In this document: in pieces, positions 1 through 6,132 of the stretch
Layout: the number at the start of each line of letters is the position of its first letter
Position numbering within the stretch: position 1 is the first letter of the stretch
The notes under the pieces: model-generated
Databases searched by the model: none
What the model was told of the DNA's origin: nothing
Seen by the model: the letters and a program-made list of their open reading frames with translations, nothing else
Translations under genes and position numbers: made by a program
From: CALAED01 sp937891035
Lineage (GTDB): Bacteria > Actinomycetota > Actinomycetes > Streptosporangiales > Streptosporangiaceae
NCBI GenBank assembly: GCA_035642125.1
Contig: DASQSZ010000445.1
Location: 1-13,438 of the forward strand
Reading direction: 5' to 3'
DNA: 13,438 nucleotides

Positions 1-150
1 GGGACGTCCCCGAGGGGCGATGTGCACATCGCCGACGGGGCCATCGTCGAGGTGGGGTGGAGACATCACGGCGTTTGGGGCCTCTGCTCGGGCATCACGA
101 TCATCTATGACTGGCGCCACAACGTACGCGAGCCGGAGTACGCCGAGGCG
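1..150 (+). pseudogene. Amidohydrolase gene remnant (internally deleted, 5' end off window)
   Basis: Positions 19-60 match 3769-3810 of the intact amidohydrolase gene closely (I count 5 differences in 42 bases) and encode VHIADGAIVEVG, against VHIADGVIVEVG in the intact protein. Similarity continues weakly to about 82, then resumes at 82-150 against 4018-4085, encoding SGITIIYDWRHNV and YAEA against SGITFVHDWCHNV and YAEA. About 185 bp present in the intact gene (roughly 3833-4017) are missing, including the codons for the metal-binding HxH motif. Upstream of 19 the reading frame seems disturbed by small indels, and after 150 the similarity stops. This is therefore a broken, non-functional relative. 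Its differences from the intact copy suggest an old duplication or a second acquired homologue rather than a recent copy. It may extend beyond the left edge. Confidence 0.75.
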
Positions 151-611
151 GTCAGGCCCGGCCCGTCGAGACCCGTCAGCTTGTCCTGGCACTGTCGCAC
201 GAGGTCGCGGATCCCGGGTTGGTCATCGAGGAGTCTGTGCCAGACAAGCAGCCGCCGCTTGGGTCGTACACTCGGGCGCCACTACCAGTACTGATCCGCA
301 CATACGGTCCGGCAGTGGGCTCACGAAGTCTCGGCGTGGTCAGGGCTTGTGCTCCAGCGACCCGGCCCACACGGCCTGGCAGGTGTGGTTGATTCAGCCA
401 ACAACCCCATCTAAAGCCTGGCGGCCAGCAAGTGCCGTTCCAGCCCTTGTAAATGCGGTCACGGATAGGTTGTGCCGTGACGTCCGCGTCCGACACACCC
501 AATCAGACATAACGCAACGCGACACAATCGTTGCCGCCCGTTCTCCTGCGGGACCAGCGCCCTGTGTCTACCCTGGGGCTTGTCGAGTCCGTCCAAGGAG
601 GTGCAAAGCTC
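151..611. other. Gene-free stretch between amidohydrolase remnant and XRE gene
   Basis: I see no convincing gene here. The long open frame crossing it on the plus strand is rich in Arg, Ser and Thr without family signatures. The minus-strand frame at 176-502 is similarly featureless. A plus-strand frame at 165-392 reads with protein-like composition (beginning VETRQLVLALSHEVADPGL) but has no start codon and no family I recognise, so it may be decayed coding sequence. No tRNA, inverted-repeat element end or clear sigma-70-type promoter was found, although the promoter of the XRE gene should lie in the last 150 bases. Confidence 0.5.
595..601 (+). promoter_or_regulatory. Ribosome binding site deciding the XRE start
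   Basis: AAGGAGG is a near-perfect Shine-Dalgarno sequence. It lies 10 bases before the in-frame GTG at 612, and there is no comparable site before the other in-frame starts (531 and ATG 627). It therefore fixes the start at GTG 612. Confidence 0.7.
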
Positions 612-1844
612 GTGAGTGACTCTAACATGATCATCGCTGATCGTGTGCGTGAATTGCGTCGCCGCCGTGGCATGACCCAAGAGGACTTGGCTGAAACCAC
701 AAGCCTGAGTCTCGCTGTAATCAAGAAGATCGAGCAAGGTGGCACGGCACGGATGGAGACCTACCATCAACTGGCCCGTGCATTCGGCGTTAAGACGGTC
801 ATGTTTGTCTCCGCCTCCCCACCCGAGCCCGTTGAGCGCACAGCTGACGAGGTGGTGCTCGCAGAGATGCGCTCGGCGATCAATCCACCAATAGGCTTGA
901 ACGGTGTACCGCTCTATGGTACCGCTGACAATAATGAGGTTAATCTGGCGCGGCTTAGTCAAGCGGTTACCGCTGTCGCTACAGCTTATCATGACGATCG
1001 TTACGATGATCTTGCAGGGATAATGCCTGCGCTTGTGCGCTCTGCGCATCATCATGTCGAGTTCTTCGATTCCGGGCGGGAACGCGAGGAAGCGCTACGG
1101 TTGCGCGCCGACATCACCGGGCTGACAGGTCGGTATCTCATCCAAATCCGCGCTCACGATCTTGCCTTGATCGCTATGCAAGCGTCGCTGAGAGATGCGT
1201 TGAAAGTCGGGGATATTCCACTCGCCGCAGCATCAATCGCTGGCCAAGCAAAGGCGATGCTGCGCCAAGGTCGGTTCGATGAGATCGAGCAGCTCTGTGT
1301 TGCAGCTGCCGATGAGATTGAACCTCGTATGTCCTCGGCAACTCCTGATGAACTATGTGCATGGGGATATCTGCTCACGTATGCGTCATCGGCGGCTTCA
1401 CGTAACAACCGAGCCAAAGAGGCGCGCGAATATGCCGTGATCGCGAACACGGCCGGCACCCGTTTGCAGCGCGAACATGAGGATTTGATTGGTCACCGAT
1501 CATTCGGCCCGCTCACGACTGCCCTGCAGATGCCTGAGATCGAGGAGATGGACAACCGCCCGAACAAGGTACTGGAGCTCGCACAGCAACTACCCCTGGG
1601 TGTCGGGCAAACCAATCCTTCGACATGGAATCGACATCGACTAACCCTCGCTCGGGCGCACGTGCGGCTAGGAAACTCGGACAAAGCTGCCGAAATCATC
1701 TCATCGATCCGGCGTGAGTGCCCTGGATGGCTGAGATACCAGCAACATGCACGCGACACGACGCGGGAAATCCTGGCGGCAAGCAAGAGGATGCCGAGTG
1801 AGGAAGTGCGGTTGCTCGCTGACTTCATGAACATCGAGGGCTAA
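612..1844 (+). CDS. XRE-family HTH transcriptional regulator with TPR-like C-terminal region
   Basis: The 410-residue protein starts at GTG 612. Residues about 8-62 form a Cro/C1-type helix-turn-helix (RVRELRRRRGMTQEDLAE, then SLAVIKKIEQG). The recognition-helix region is well conserved, so it should bind DNA. The remaining ~340 residues are alpha-helical, with TPR-like patterns such as ARAHVRLGNSDKAAEII near the C-terminus. This is the usual build and size of a large actinobacterial class of XRE regulators, whose helical part is thought to sense a ligand or partner protein. No signal peptide or membrane segment is seen. Codon use is less GC-biased than in genes after 3,400, consistent with an acquired or atypical segment. 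Downstream are a small hypothetical gene and an RsbW-like ATPase, a common neighbourhood for this class. DNA binding is well supported; the target and signal are unknown. Confidence 0.88.
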   Translation: MSDSNMIIADRVRELRRRRGMTQEDLAETTSLSLAVIKKIEQGGTARMETYHQLARAFGVKTVMFVSASPPEPVERTADEVVLAEMRSAINPPIGLNGVPLYGTADNNEVNLARLSQAVTAVATAYHDDRYDDLAGIMPALVRSAHHHVEFFDSGREREEALRLRADITGLTGRYLIQIRAHDLALIAMQASLRDALKVGDIPLAAASIAGQAKAMLRQGRFDEIEQLCVAAADEIEPRMSSATPDELCAWGYLLTYASSAASRNNRAKEAREYAVIANTAGTRLQREHEDLIGHRSFGPLTTALQMPEIEEMDNRPNKVLELAQQLPLGVGQTNPSTWNRHRLTLARAHVRLGNSDKAAEIISSIRRECPGWLRYQQHARDTTREILAASKRMPSEEVRLLADFMNIEG

Positions 1845-1878
1845 GGGGATACGGAACATAGTCCTCACGTGAAGAGCA

Positions 1879-1896
1879 TACGCAAACTGCTGCGTA
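1879..1896. promoter_or_regulatory. Palindrome, possible operator or hairpin
   Basis: TACGCA and TGCGTA form a perfect 6-bp inverted repeat around a 6-base spacer, 35 bp after the XRE stop codon. CTGCGTA recurs at 1922-1928, 32 bp after its first occurrence (1890-1896). The arrangement upstream of the next gene could be an operator for the adjacent regulator. The hairpin has no T-run, so it is a poor intrinsic terminator. Function is inferred only. Confidence 0.3.
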
Positions 1897-1970
1897 CTGT
1901 CGCTGTCATGGCCCGGTAACTCTGCGTAGGTTCTTGGGGTGACCCAATCTCCCAAGAAAGTCCCCCACCA

Positions 1971-2225
1971 ATGCAGAATGAATCTCGTGTGGGCAACGGC
2001 CATAGCCCCTTGCCCTCCGCTGCCGAGGAACTCCAGGCCAGGTATAGCGATCAATGGGACATCTGGCGCGAGCTGCGGCAAGACGGTTCCCATGGCGACT
2101 GGATCGCTGCACGGTTGCCCATCGCAGATCAGGAAGAATCGTCTGAACGCCTGAGCGCGCCCACCGTTGAAGACCTCGCTGAAATCCTCCGCGAGGCTAC
2201 GCAAGACGAGGACGGGGAGCGGTGA
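1971..2225 (+). CDS. Small hypothetical actinobacterial protein (84 aa)
   Basis: The 84-residue acidic protein has a central LQARYSDQWDIWRELR segment followed by GDWIAARLP and a C-terminal helix TVEDLAEILREA. This layout, an aromatic W-x-I-W-R stretch, a G-x-W-x-A-x-R strand and a closing leucine-rich helix, resembles small uncharacterised actinobacterial proteins often encoded beside XRE regulators and RsbW-like ATPases. I recognise it only by pattern and cannot name a function. There is no strong Shine-Dalgarno before ATG 1971; GTG 1989 is an alternative start. It lies 126 bp after the XRE gene on the same strand. Confidence 0.65.
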   Translation: MQNESRVGNGHSPLPSAAEELQARYSDQWDIWRELRQDGSHGDWIAARLPIADQEESSERLSAPTVEDLAEILREATQDEDGER

Positions 2226-2382
2226 TGGTCGCGAGCTCGGCGGCTAGCCTCGGTCTTGGTGAGGGGCGCGCTGGCGTTTCAATTCAAATGCCGCCGAGGG
2301 TCGGCGTTGCCGCACGAAGGCCCTGGACGTGAATGCGGCGGACCGGCGGTGAGGTGCTGCGCGGCCGGCGTAAACCACCTCG

Positions 2383-2388
2383 CATAAT
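2383..2388 (+). promoter_or_regulatory. Possible -10 element before the HATPase gene
   Basis: CATAAT matches the TATAAT consensus at five of six bases in otherwise GC-rich sequence. It lies about 35 bp before the preferred start at 2423, but no good -35 hexamer is visible at the usual distance. Confidence 0.25.
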
Positions 2389-2422
2389 CACCGCTTTACC
2401 TCAACGGGAAGATGCTTCTCAT

Positions 2423-2941
2423 ATGTGCCCCGATGTCTCAGCCGCACACCCCTACCCAACCATGAGCGCGGAAGTGAAGCTGGATCCGGATCCGGCATCG
2501 GTCCGAAAGGCCCGCGTTTTCGTTGCGGCCAATCTTCATGGATTCGGTTTTCCCGAGGACGTGGATAATGGGGTACTCATCGTGAGTGAAATAGCCACGA
2601 ACGCCCTCCGTTATGCACCGGATATGCCGTTCTTGGTCGTGGTTAGAGTCGATCGTGAACATAATCCCGTTATTGAAGTTCACGACAGTTCCCCGGAGGT
2701 TCCGGAACTGCTTCCAGCGGATTTCGTGTCCGAAGGGGGGCGTGGCCTGCACGTCGTCGATTCGTTGTGTGAGGCTTGGACGTGTGTCCCGTCCGGTAGC
2801 GGTAAGGCGATAGTCGTCACGCTGCATGGGTGCCAGGAGGCTCATTCGACAGCGGACCCCAAGGGACTGAGTCGCGATAGCTCGGCGAGAACCGCTGAAT
2901 CGAAAGAAGATGGGAATATATGCAATGACGATGCAATCTGA
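2423..2941 (+). CDS. RsbW-like ATP-binding protein (HATPase_c, anti-sigma factor kinase type)
   Basis: The 172-residue protein is a single-domain GHKL ATPase. The N box is SEIATNALRYA (E56, N60). A G1-like stretch is IEVHDSS (D88), and the G2 region is EGGRGLHVVD (G105 to L109). In this family such proteins act as anti-sigma-factor or anti-anti-sigma-factor serine kinases, or as stand-alone ATP-binding regulators; actinomycetes carry dozens. The start is set at ATG 2423, preceded by a GGGAAGA site. The frame is open back to 2333, but that extension is Arg-rich, unlike the family, and overlaps a possible promoter. The C-terminal ~35 residues after VVTLHG are a polar tail. The 3' end overlaps the next small gene by 17 bases, suggesting coupled translation. 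No cognate sigma factor or antagonist is encoded nearby, so the partner is unknown. Confidence 0.82.
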   Translation: MCPDVSAAHPYPTMSAEVKLDPDPASVRKARVFVAANLHGFGFPEDVDNGVLIVSEIATNALRYAPDMPFLVVVRVDREHNPVIEVHDSSPEVPELLPADFVSEGGRGLHVVDSLCEAWTCVPSGSGKAIVVTLHGCQEAHSTADPKGLSRDSSARTAESKEDGNICNDDAI

Positions 2942-3089
2942 AGTAAACGAGCAGCTCCGTGCTACGGCCGTAGAACTCCAGGCCATGGCAGATCTCATCC
3001 AACGATTTCCCGCCGAGGCCCAACTCATCATGGCGGCCCTTGAAGACGGTCTCACGCTCGGACCCATGCGGCCGATGGATGCGGTCTAA
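2925..3089 (+). CDS. Small helical protein overlapping the HATPase gene (54 aa)
   Basis: The 54-codon ORF starts at ATG 2925 (alternative ATG 2931), inside the last 17 bases of the ATPase gene and in a different frame, and ends at TAA 3089. The product is mostly predicted helix: EVNEQLRATAVELQAMADLI, then AEAQLIMAALEDGL. It has no cysteine and no membrane segment. GAAAGAAG and GGGA upstream offer only a weak ribosome site, so translation may depend on the ATPase gene. I do not recognise a family. The overlap, helical amphipathic composition and conserved-looking codon pattern make a real gene likely. A small partner or antagonist of the ATPase is a reasonable guess, without direct evidence. 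Confidence 0.55.
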   Translation: MTMQSEVNEQLRATAVELQAMADLIQRFPAEAQLIMAALEDGLTLGPMRPMDAV

Positions 3090-3161
3090 CGTCTCGCGCT
3101 CAGACCTTCAGTTCCCTGGTCGCGAAGCATCGAGCAGAAAATATTGTCCAACTGGCGTGCT

Positions 3162-3398
3162 ATGTTGTGGAGCATCGAAGAATCCGACGACTGCGGTATG
3201 CGCTGGCGCAGAGCTGAACTTACCAAGTCCCACCTACATCGGCATGCTGCCGTACTCGAGGCGGTGTTGATTATCGAAGATGAATGGCATCCACCTGTGC
3301 ATGCATTGCGGGAATTGGCCAATGCGCTCGAATGCGAGTCGATAGCGTATTACTGGGAGAACGGCATTCGAGTAGTACAAGGTCTGTACAGAAAATAG
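3162..3398 (+). CDS. Doubtful hypothetical ORF at the end of the low-GC segment (78 aa)
   Basis: This open frame encodes a 78-residue product with protein-like stretches (RRAELTKSHLHRHAAVLEAV, then HALRELANALECESIAYYW) but no family I recognise. A TTG at 3144 in the same frame is an alternative start. Neither has a good ribosome site. The stop falls at the point where base composition jumps upward, and the GntR-like fragment follows in another frame with overlap. It may be a real small gene, a decayed gene, or the truncated end of the inserted segment. Confidence 0.3.
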   Translation: MLWSIEESDDCGMRWRRAELTKSHLHRHAAVLEAVLIIEDEWHPPVHALRELANALECESIAYYWENGIRVVQGLYRK

Positions 3399-3691
3399 TT
3401 GCGTCGTTTGGCCGAGTCGAGCGTCGCGGCGAGGATCTCATCGTCACGGATCGTCGTGGTTCGTATGTCCGGAGCCGGGATGAGCTGATTGAGGTGCGAG
3501 CACAGCGGGGCAGGATCTCCGCCCGGATGCCGAGCGAGCCGGAGCGCCGGGAACTGGGCCTCACCGAGGGAGTTCCCCTGCTGGTCTTCGCGGGCGCGGA
3601 CGGCTCCGAGCAGATGCATCCGATCGATCACACGGTCATCGTGGTACATGTCGTGATCTTGCCCGAGTTGCCTGCCGGGGAGCCGGGATGA
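3332..3691 (+). pseudogene. GntR-like C-terminal fragment, probably 5'-truncated
   Basis: From about 3395 the frame encodes VERRGEDLIVTDRRGSYVRS, then ARMPSEPERRELGLTEGVP and LLVFAGADG. ARMPs-ERReLGl-eGvPllv is the pattern of the linker and start of the effector domain in HutC-type GntR regulators, and it also occurs in short stand-alone actinobacterial proteins. No winged-helix DNA-binding domain precedes it. The nearest in-frame ATGs are 3332 and 3284, both inside sequence of different composition that lacks a ribosome site and overlaps the preceding ORF in another frame. The simplest reading is a gene whose 5' end was replaced at the junction near 3,400. A functional short protein from 3332 (119 aa) remains possible. 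The stop at 3691 is 7 bp from the amidohydrolase start, suggesting they were once an operon. Confidence 0.5.
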
Positions 3692-3698
3692 TGGGGCC

Positions 3699-4988
3699 AT
3701 GAGTGAACTGGTGTTGCGCGATGGCTATGTGATGACCATGGACGAGCGGGGAGACCTGCCCGTTGGCGACGTGCATATCGCCGATGGGGTCATCGTCGAG
3801 GTGGGGCGGGGGATCGCGGCGCCGGGGGCCGACAGCGTCGACGCGCGGGGGATGATCGTGCTTCCCGGGCTGGTCGAGACGCATTGGCACATGTGGAACA
3901 CGCTGCTGCGGAGCATGTCCGATCCGGCGGGCTACTTTCGTACGTCGATTGGGCTCGGGCGCGTCTTCCGGCCGGAGGACGTCTATCACGGGACGCGGCT
4001 GGCGGCCGCCGAGGCGATCTACTCCGGCATCACGTTCGTGCACGACTGGTGCCATAACGTGCGGGGTCCCACGTATGCCGAGGCGTCCTTGCGCGCGCTG
4101 ACGGACGCGGGGTTGCGTGCCCGGTTCTCCTACGGATGGGCGGCCGGTCACGCCAACGATCGGACGATGGACCTGGAACATCTCGAACGGCTTGCGCACG
4201 GATGGAAGCCCGGGCTGCTGTCGTTGGGGCTGGCCTGGCGCGGCCCCACCAGCAGCAATCCGGCCATCGCCACGCCACCCGAGGTCTATCTGGAGGAGCT
4301 GCGTACGGCGCGCCGGCTCGGACTGCCCGTGACGGTGCACGCGAGCGGACCTCGCACGGCCGTTGGGCAGATCGCCGCGCTCGCCGGCGCAGGGCTGCTC
4401 GGCCCGGACATGCAGGTGGTGCACGCCAACAACGCGACCGGTGAGGAGATCGAGAACCTGGCCGCGGCCGGGGCGTCGGTCACCGTGTCGCCGGCGAGCG
4501 AGCTGCGCATCGGCTACGGGTTCCCGCGGGTGCGCGAGCTGCTCGCCGCCGGGGTCCCCACCGGGCTGTCGGTCGACACCACCGTGCTATGCGGCAACGC
4601 CGACATGTTCGCGATCATGAAGGTGACCCAGGGCGTCGAGAACGGGCGCGCGTACGACGAGTTCGCCCTGCCCGCCCGCCGGGTCCTCGAGCTGGCCACC
4701 ATCGAGGGCGCCCGGTCGATGGGCATGGACGACGTGATCGGCTCACTTCGGCCGGGTAAGCGCGCCGACATCATCGCGGTCTCGACTGACGCCCCCAACC
4801 TCGCGGTCTTCACCGATCCGGCGCATCTGCTGGTGACCGCCGCCCAGCCGGCCAACGTGGACACGGTCATCGTGGACGGGCGCGTGCTCAAGCGGCGGGG
4901 CGAGCTGACCGCGCTCGACGTCACCTCGATCGCCCACGAGGCGCGGGCGGCTCTGGCCGGGGTACGCGAACGAGCCGAGCCCATCTAG
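3699..4988 (+). CDS. Amidohydrolase family protein (ATZ/TRZ / cytosine deaminase-like)
   Basis: This 429-residue cytosolic metal-dependent hydrolase belongs to the amidohydrolase superfamily. The N-terminal composite beta domain (GDVHIADGVIVEVG) leads into the metal motif H62-W-H64 in GLVETHWHMWN. Further likely ligands are H214 (VTVHASG), H242 (VVHANN) and D293 (LSVDTTVLCGNADMF). The C-terminus closes with the standard IGSLRPGKRADIIAVS and VDTVIVDGRVL. Length and order fit the hydroxyatrazine / S-adenosylhomocysteine deaminase / cytosine deaminase branch, which hydrolyses C-N bonds of heterocycles. The usual HxxE after the third histidine reads HASG here, so a canonical deaminase activity is uncertain. 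The start is ATG 3699, 7 bp after the GntR-like fragment. The gene converges with the GNAT gene. A broken relative lies at 1-150. The family is secure; the substrate is not. Confidence 0.92.
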   Translation: MSELVLRDGYVMTMDERGDLPVGDVHIADGVIVEVGRGIAAPGADSVDARGMIVLPGLVETHWHMWNTLLRSMSDPAGYFRTSIGLGRVFRPEDVYHGTRLAAAEAIYSGITFVHDWCHNVRGPTYAEASLRALTDAGLRARFSYGWAAGHANDRTMDLEHLERLAHGWKPGLLSLGLAWRGPTSSNPAIATPPEVYLEELRTARRLGLPVTVHASGPRTAVGQIAALAGAGLLGPDMQVVHANNATGEEIENLAAAGASVTVSPASELRIGYGFPRVRELLAAGVPTGLSVDTTVLCGNADMFAIMKVTQGVENGRAYDEFALPARRVLELATIEGARSMGMDDVIGSLRPGKRADIIAVSTDAPNLAVFTDPAHLLVTAAQPANVDTVIVDGRVLKRRGELTALDVTSIAHEARAALAGVRERAEPI

Positions 4989-5092
4989 TGGGTGTCTGCA
5001 AACCTTGGCCGTGCGCCGCCGAGCGTTCGCGCTTACCGTGGCAGGGCCGCGACCCGGCAAACGTTGGTGGACACCGCATCAGACGTGCCGCG

Positions 5093-5629
5093 TCAGTCGT
5101 CGAGATGCCGGCAAAACGCCAGCAGCGTCAGGCCAGGCGTCGGGGACCAGTCGAGTTCGGGGGCCCGGCTGAAGCCCGCTGCGACATACAGCCGCTGGGC
5201 CGCGGTCATCGCCGGCTGGGTCGACAGCAGCAGGCGACGAGCGCCACGCGCGGTCGCGCGGTCGATGACGGCGCGCACCAGACCGGCGCCGATGCCGCGG
5301 CCCTGTGCCGCCGGCGCGACCGCGAGCCCCCTGATCTCGGCCTCGTCCGACCCTTGGGCGATCTCGCTGCCGGCGTGCCACGGATCCAGCATGATCGTGC
5401 CCAAGATCTCGTGGCCGGCGCCGACGCCGGCCCCGGTGCCGGCGCGGTCGCGTACGCGGTCGACGGCGACCAGCACCTCGCCGCGTCCGTCGGCGCCAAG
5501 GGATCGCAGGGTGTCCGCGTAGACGGGATGGGCGGACAGCAAGTTCTGCGCCAGGTAGGAGGCGACCCGCAACGCGCCGACCGAGGCCAGCTCGGCGCGG
5601 CGGGCCGGGCGCACGACCACGTCAGACAT
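5093..5629 (-). CDS. GNAT family N-acetyltransferase
   Basis: The 178-residue protein consists of one GNAT fold. The acetyl-CoA binding motif A is EIRGLAVAPAAQGRGIG (pyrophosphate loop Q109-G-R-G-I-G114), followed by the helix AGLVRAVIDRA. Motif B is recognisable in AQRLYVAAGF, with Y148 in the usual catalytic or structural position. Residues 59-74 (VRDRAGTGAGVGAGHE) are a Gly/Arg-rich loop between strands that may be an expansion specific to this protein. The substrate, an amine on a small molecule or protein, cannot be told. It converges with the amidohydrolase gene, the two stop codons being 104 bp apart, and faces a long spacer upstream. Two GTGGATAA motifs lie just before its start. No good Shine-Dalgarno is visible, so initiation may be leaderless or weak. 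Confidence 0.88.
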   Translation of the reverse strand: MSDVVVRPARRAELASVGALRVASYLAQNLLSAHPVYADTLRSLGADGRGEVLVAVDRVRDRAGTGAGVGAGHEILGTIMLDPWHAGSEIAQGSDEAEIRGLAVAPAAQGRGIGAGLVRAVIDRATARGARRLLLSTQPAMTAAQRLYVAAGFSRAPELDWSPTPGLTLLAFCRHLDD

Positions 5630-6132
5630 CTGGCCAACTTATCCACAATCGCCGGACGGGCCGAATCATTATCCACCAAGGGAACACCGGTGACGGCCGC
5701 ACCGCGAGCCGGCCGCGCTACACCCCATGCACGCTGGTGGGCGGGAGCTCGGCTCGCCACGGAACGACGATCTCTTCGGTTCGTTTCCGTCCAATGTGTG
5801 TCCAAGCATCCGTCTCGGATGACAAGCTGATCGAGCGCGCCAGTGTCCACGAGCAGCTCGGGTGCCGCCCTCGACGTGCTCCGCCGCCTCCAGCCGGCAG
5901 TGGAGCGGGAGGGCCGCCGGCTATGGGAAGGTGTCCGGTTGACCTGGGCAAGGGCGTGCGAGCGCGTAGGTCGTTCGCCGGCCGGCGCTGGAGAGATAGA
6001 CGCACGGACGCATCTCGCTGAGGCGGTCCGCGACGGCGCGACGTGGGTCGATGCGGTTGTGTTGATGGGCTCGAGCAGGCCGGCGCGGCAACGTTGGTTG
6101 TAGCGCGTCGCCGGGGAGTTGAGGGGGCCGGG
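5630..6132. other. Gene-free stretch between divergent GNAT and kinase genes
   Basis: The stretch holds the promoters of the divergently transcribed GNAT and kinase-methyltransferase genes. Several frames are open on both strands, including 5843-6103 plus and the long minus frame through 5206-6273. Their products are Arg/Pro/Ser-rich with no recognisable domain and no ribosome sites, as expected of chance frames at high GC. The only distinctive sequence is the pair of TTATCCAC motifs at 5639 and 5669. No tRNA or repeat element was seen. Confidence 0.5.
5639..5677 (-). promoter_or_regulatory. Twin GTGGATAA motifs upstream of the GNAT gene
   Basis: On the plus strand TTATCCACA (5639-5647) and TTATCCACC (5669-5677) are spaced exactly 30 bp apart. 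On the minus strand they read GTGGATAAG and GTGGATAAT, in the direction of the GNAT gene and 10-48 bp before its start. They could be -10-like elements (GATAAT) of its promoter, or a pair of operator or DnaA-box-like sites. No -35 match is clear. Confidence 0.3.

Noticed and set aside
595..3400. Low-GC segment considered as an integrative element with attachment sites
   Set aside because: No integrase, transposase, tRNA or matching terminal direct repeats were found at either end.
5639..5677. DnaA-box-like pair considered as part of a replication origin
   Set aside because: Only two sites, with no AT-rich region and no dnaA or dnaN nearby. A promoter or operator role is more likely.
5843..6103. 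86-codon plus-strand ORF before the kinase gene
   Set aside because: No ribosome site, no recognisable domain, and its end lies in the kinase leader. Chance frames of this size are common at this GC.
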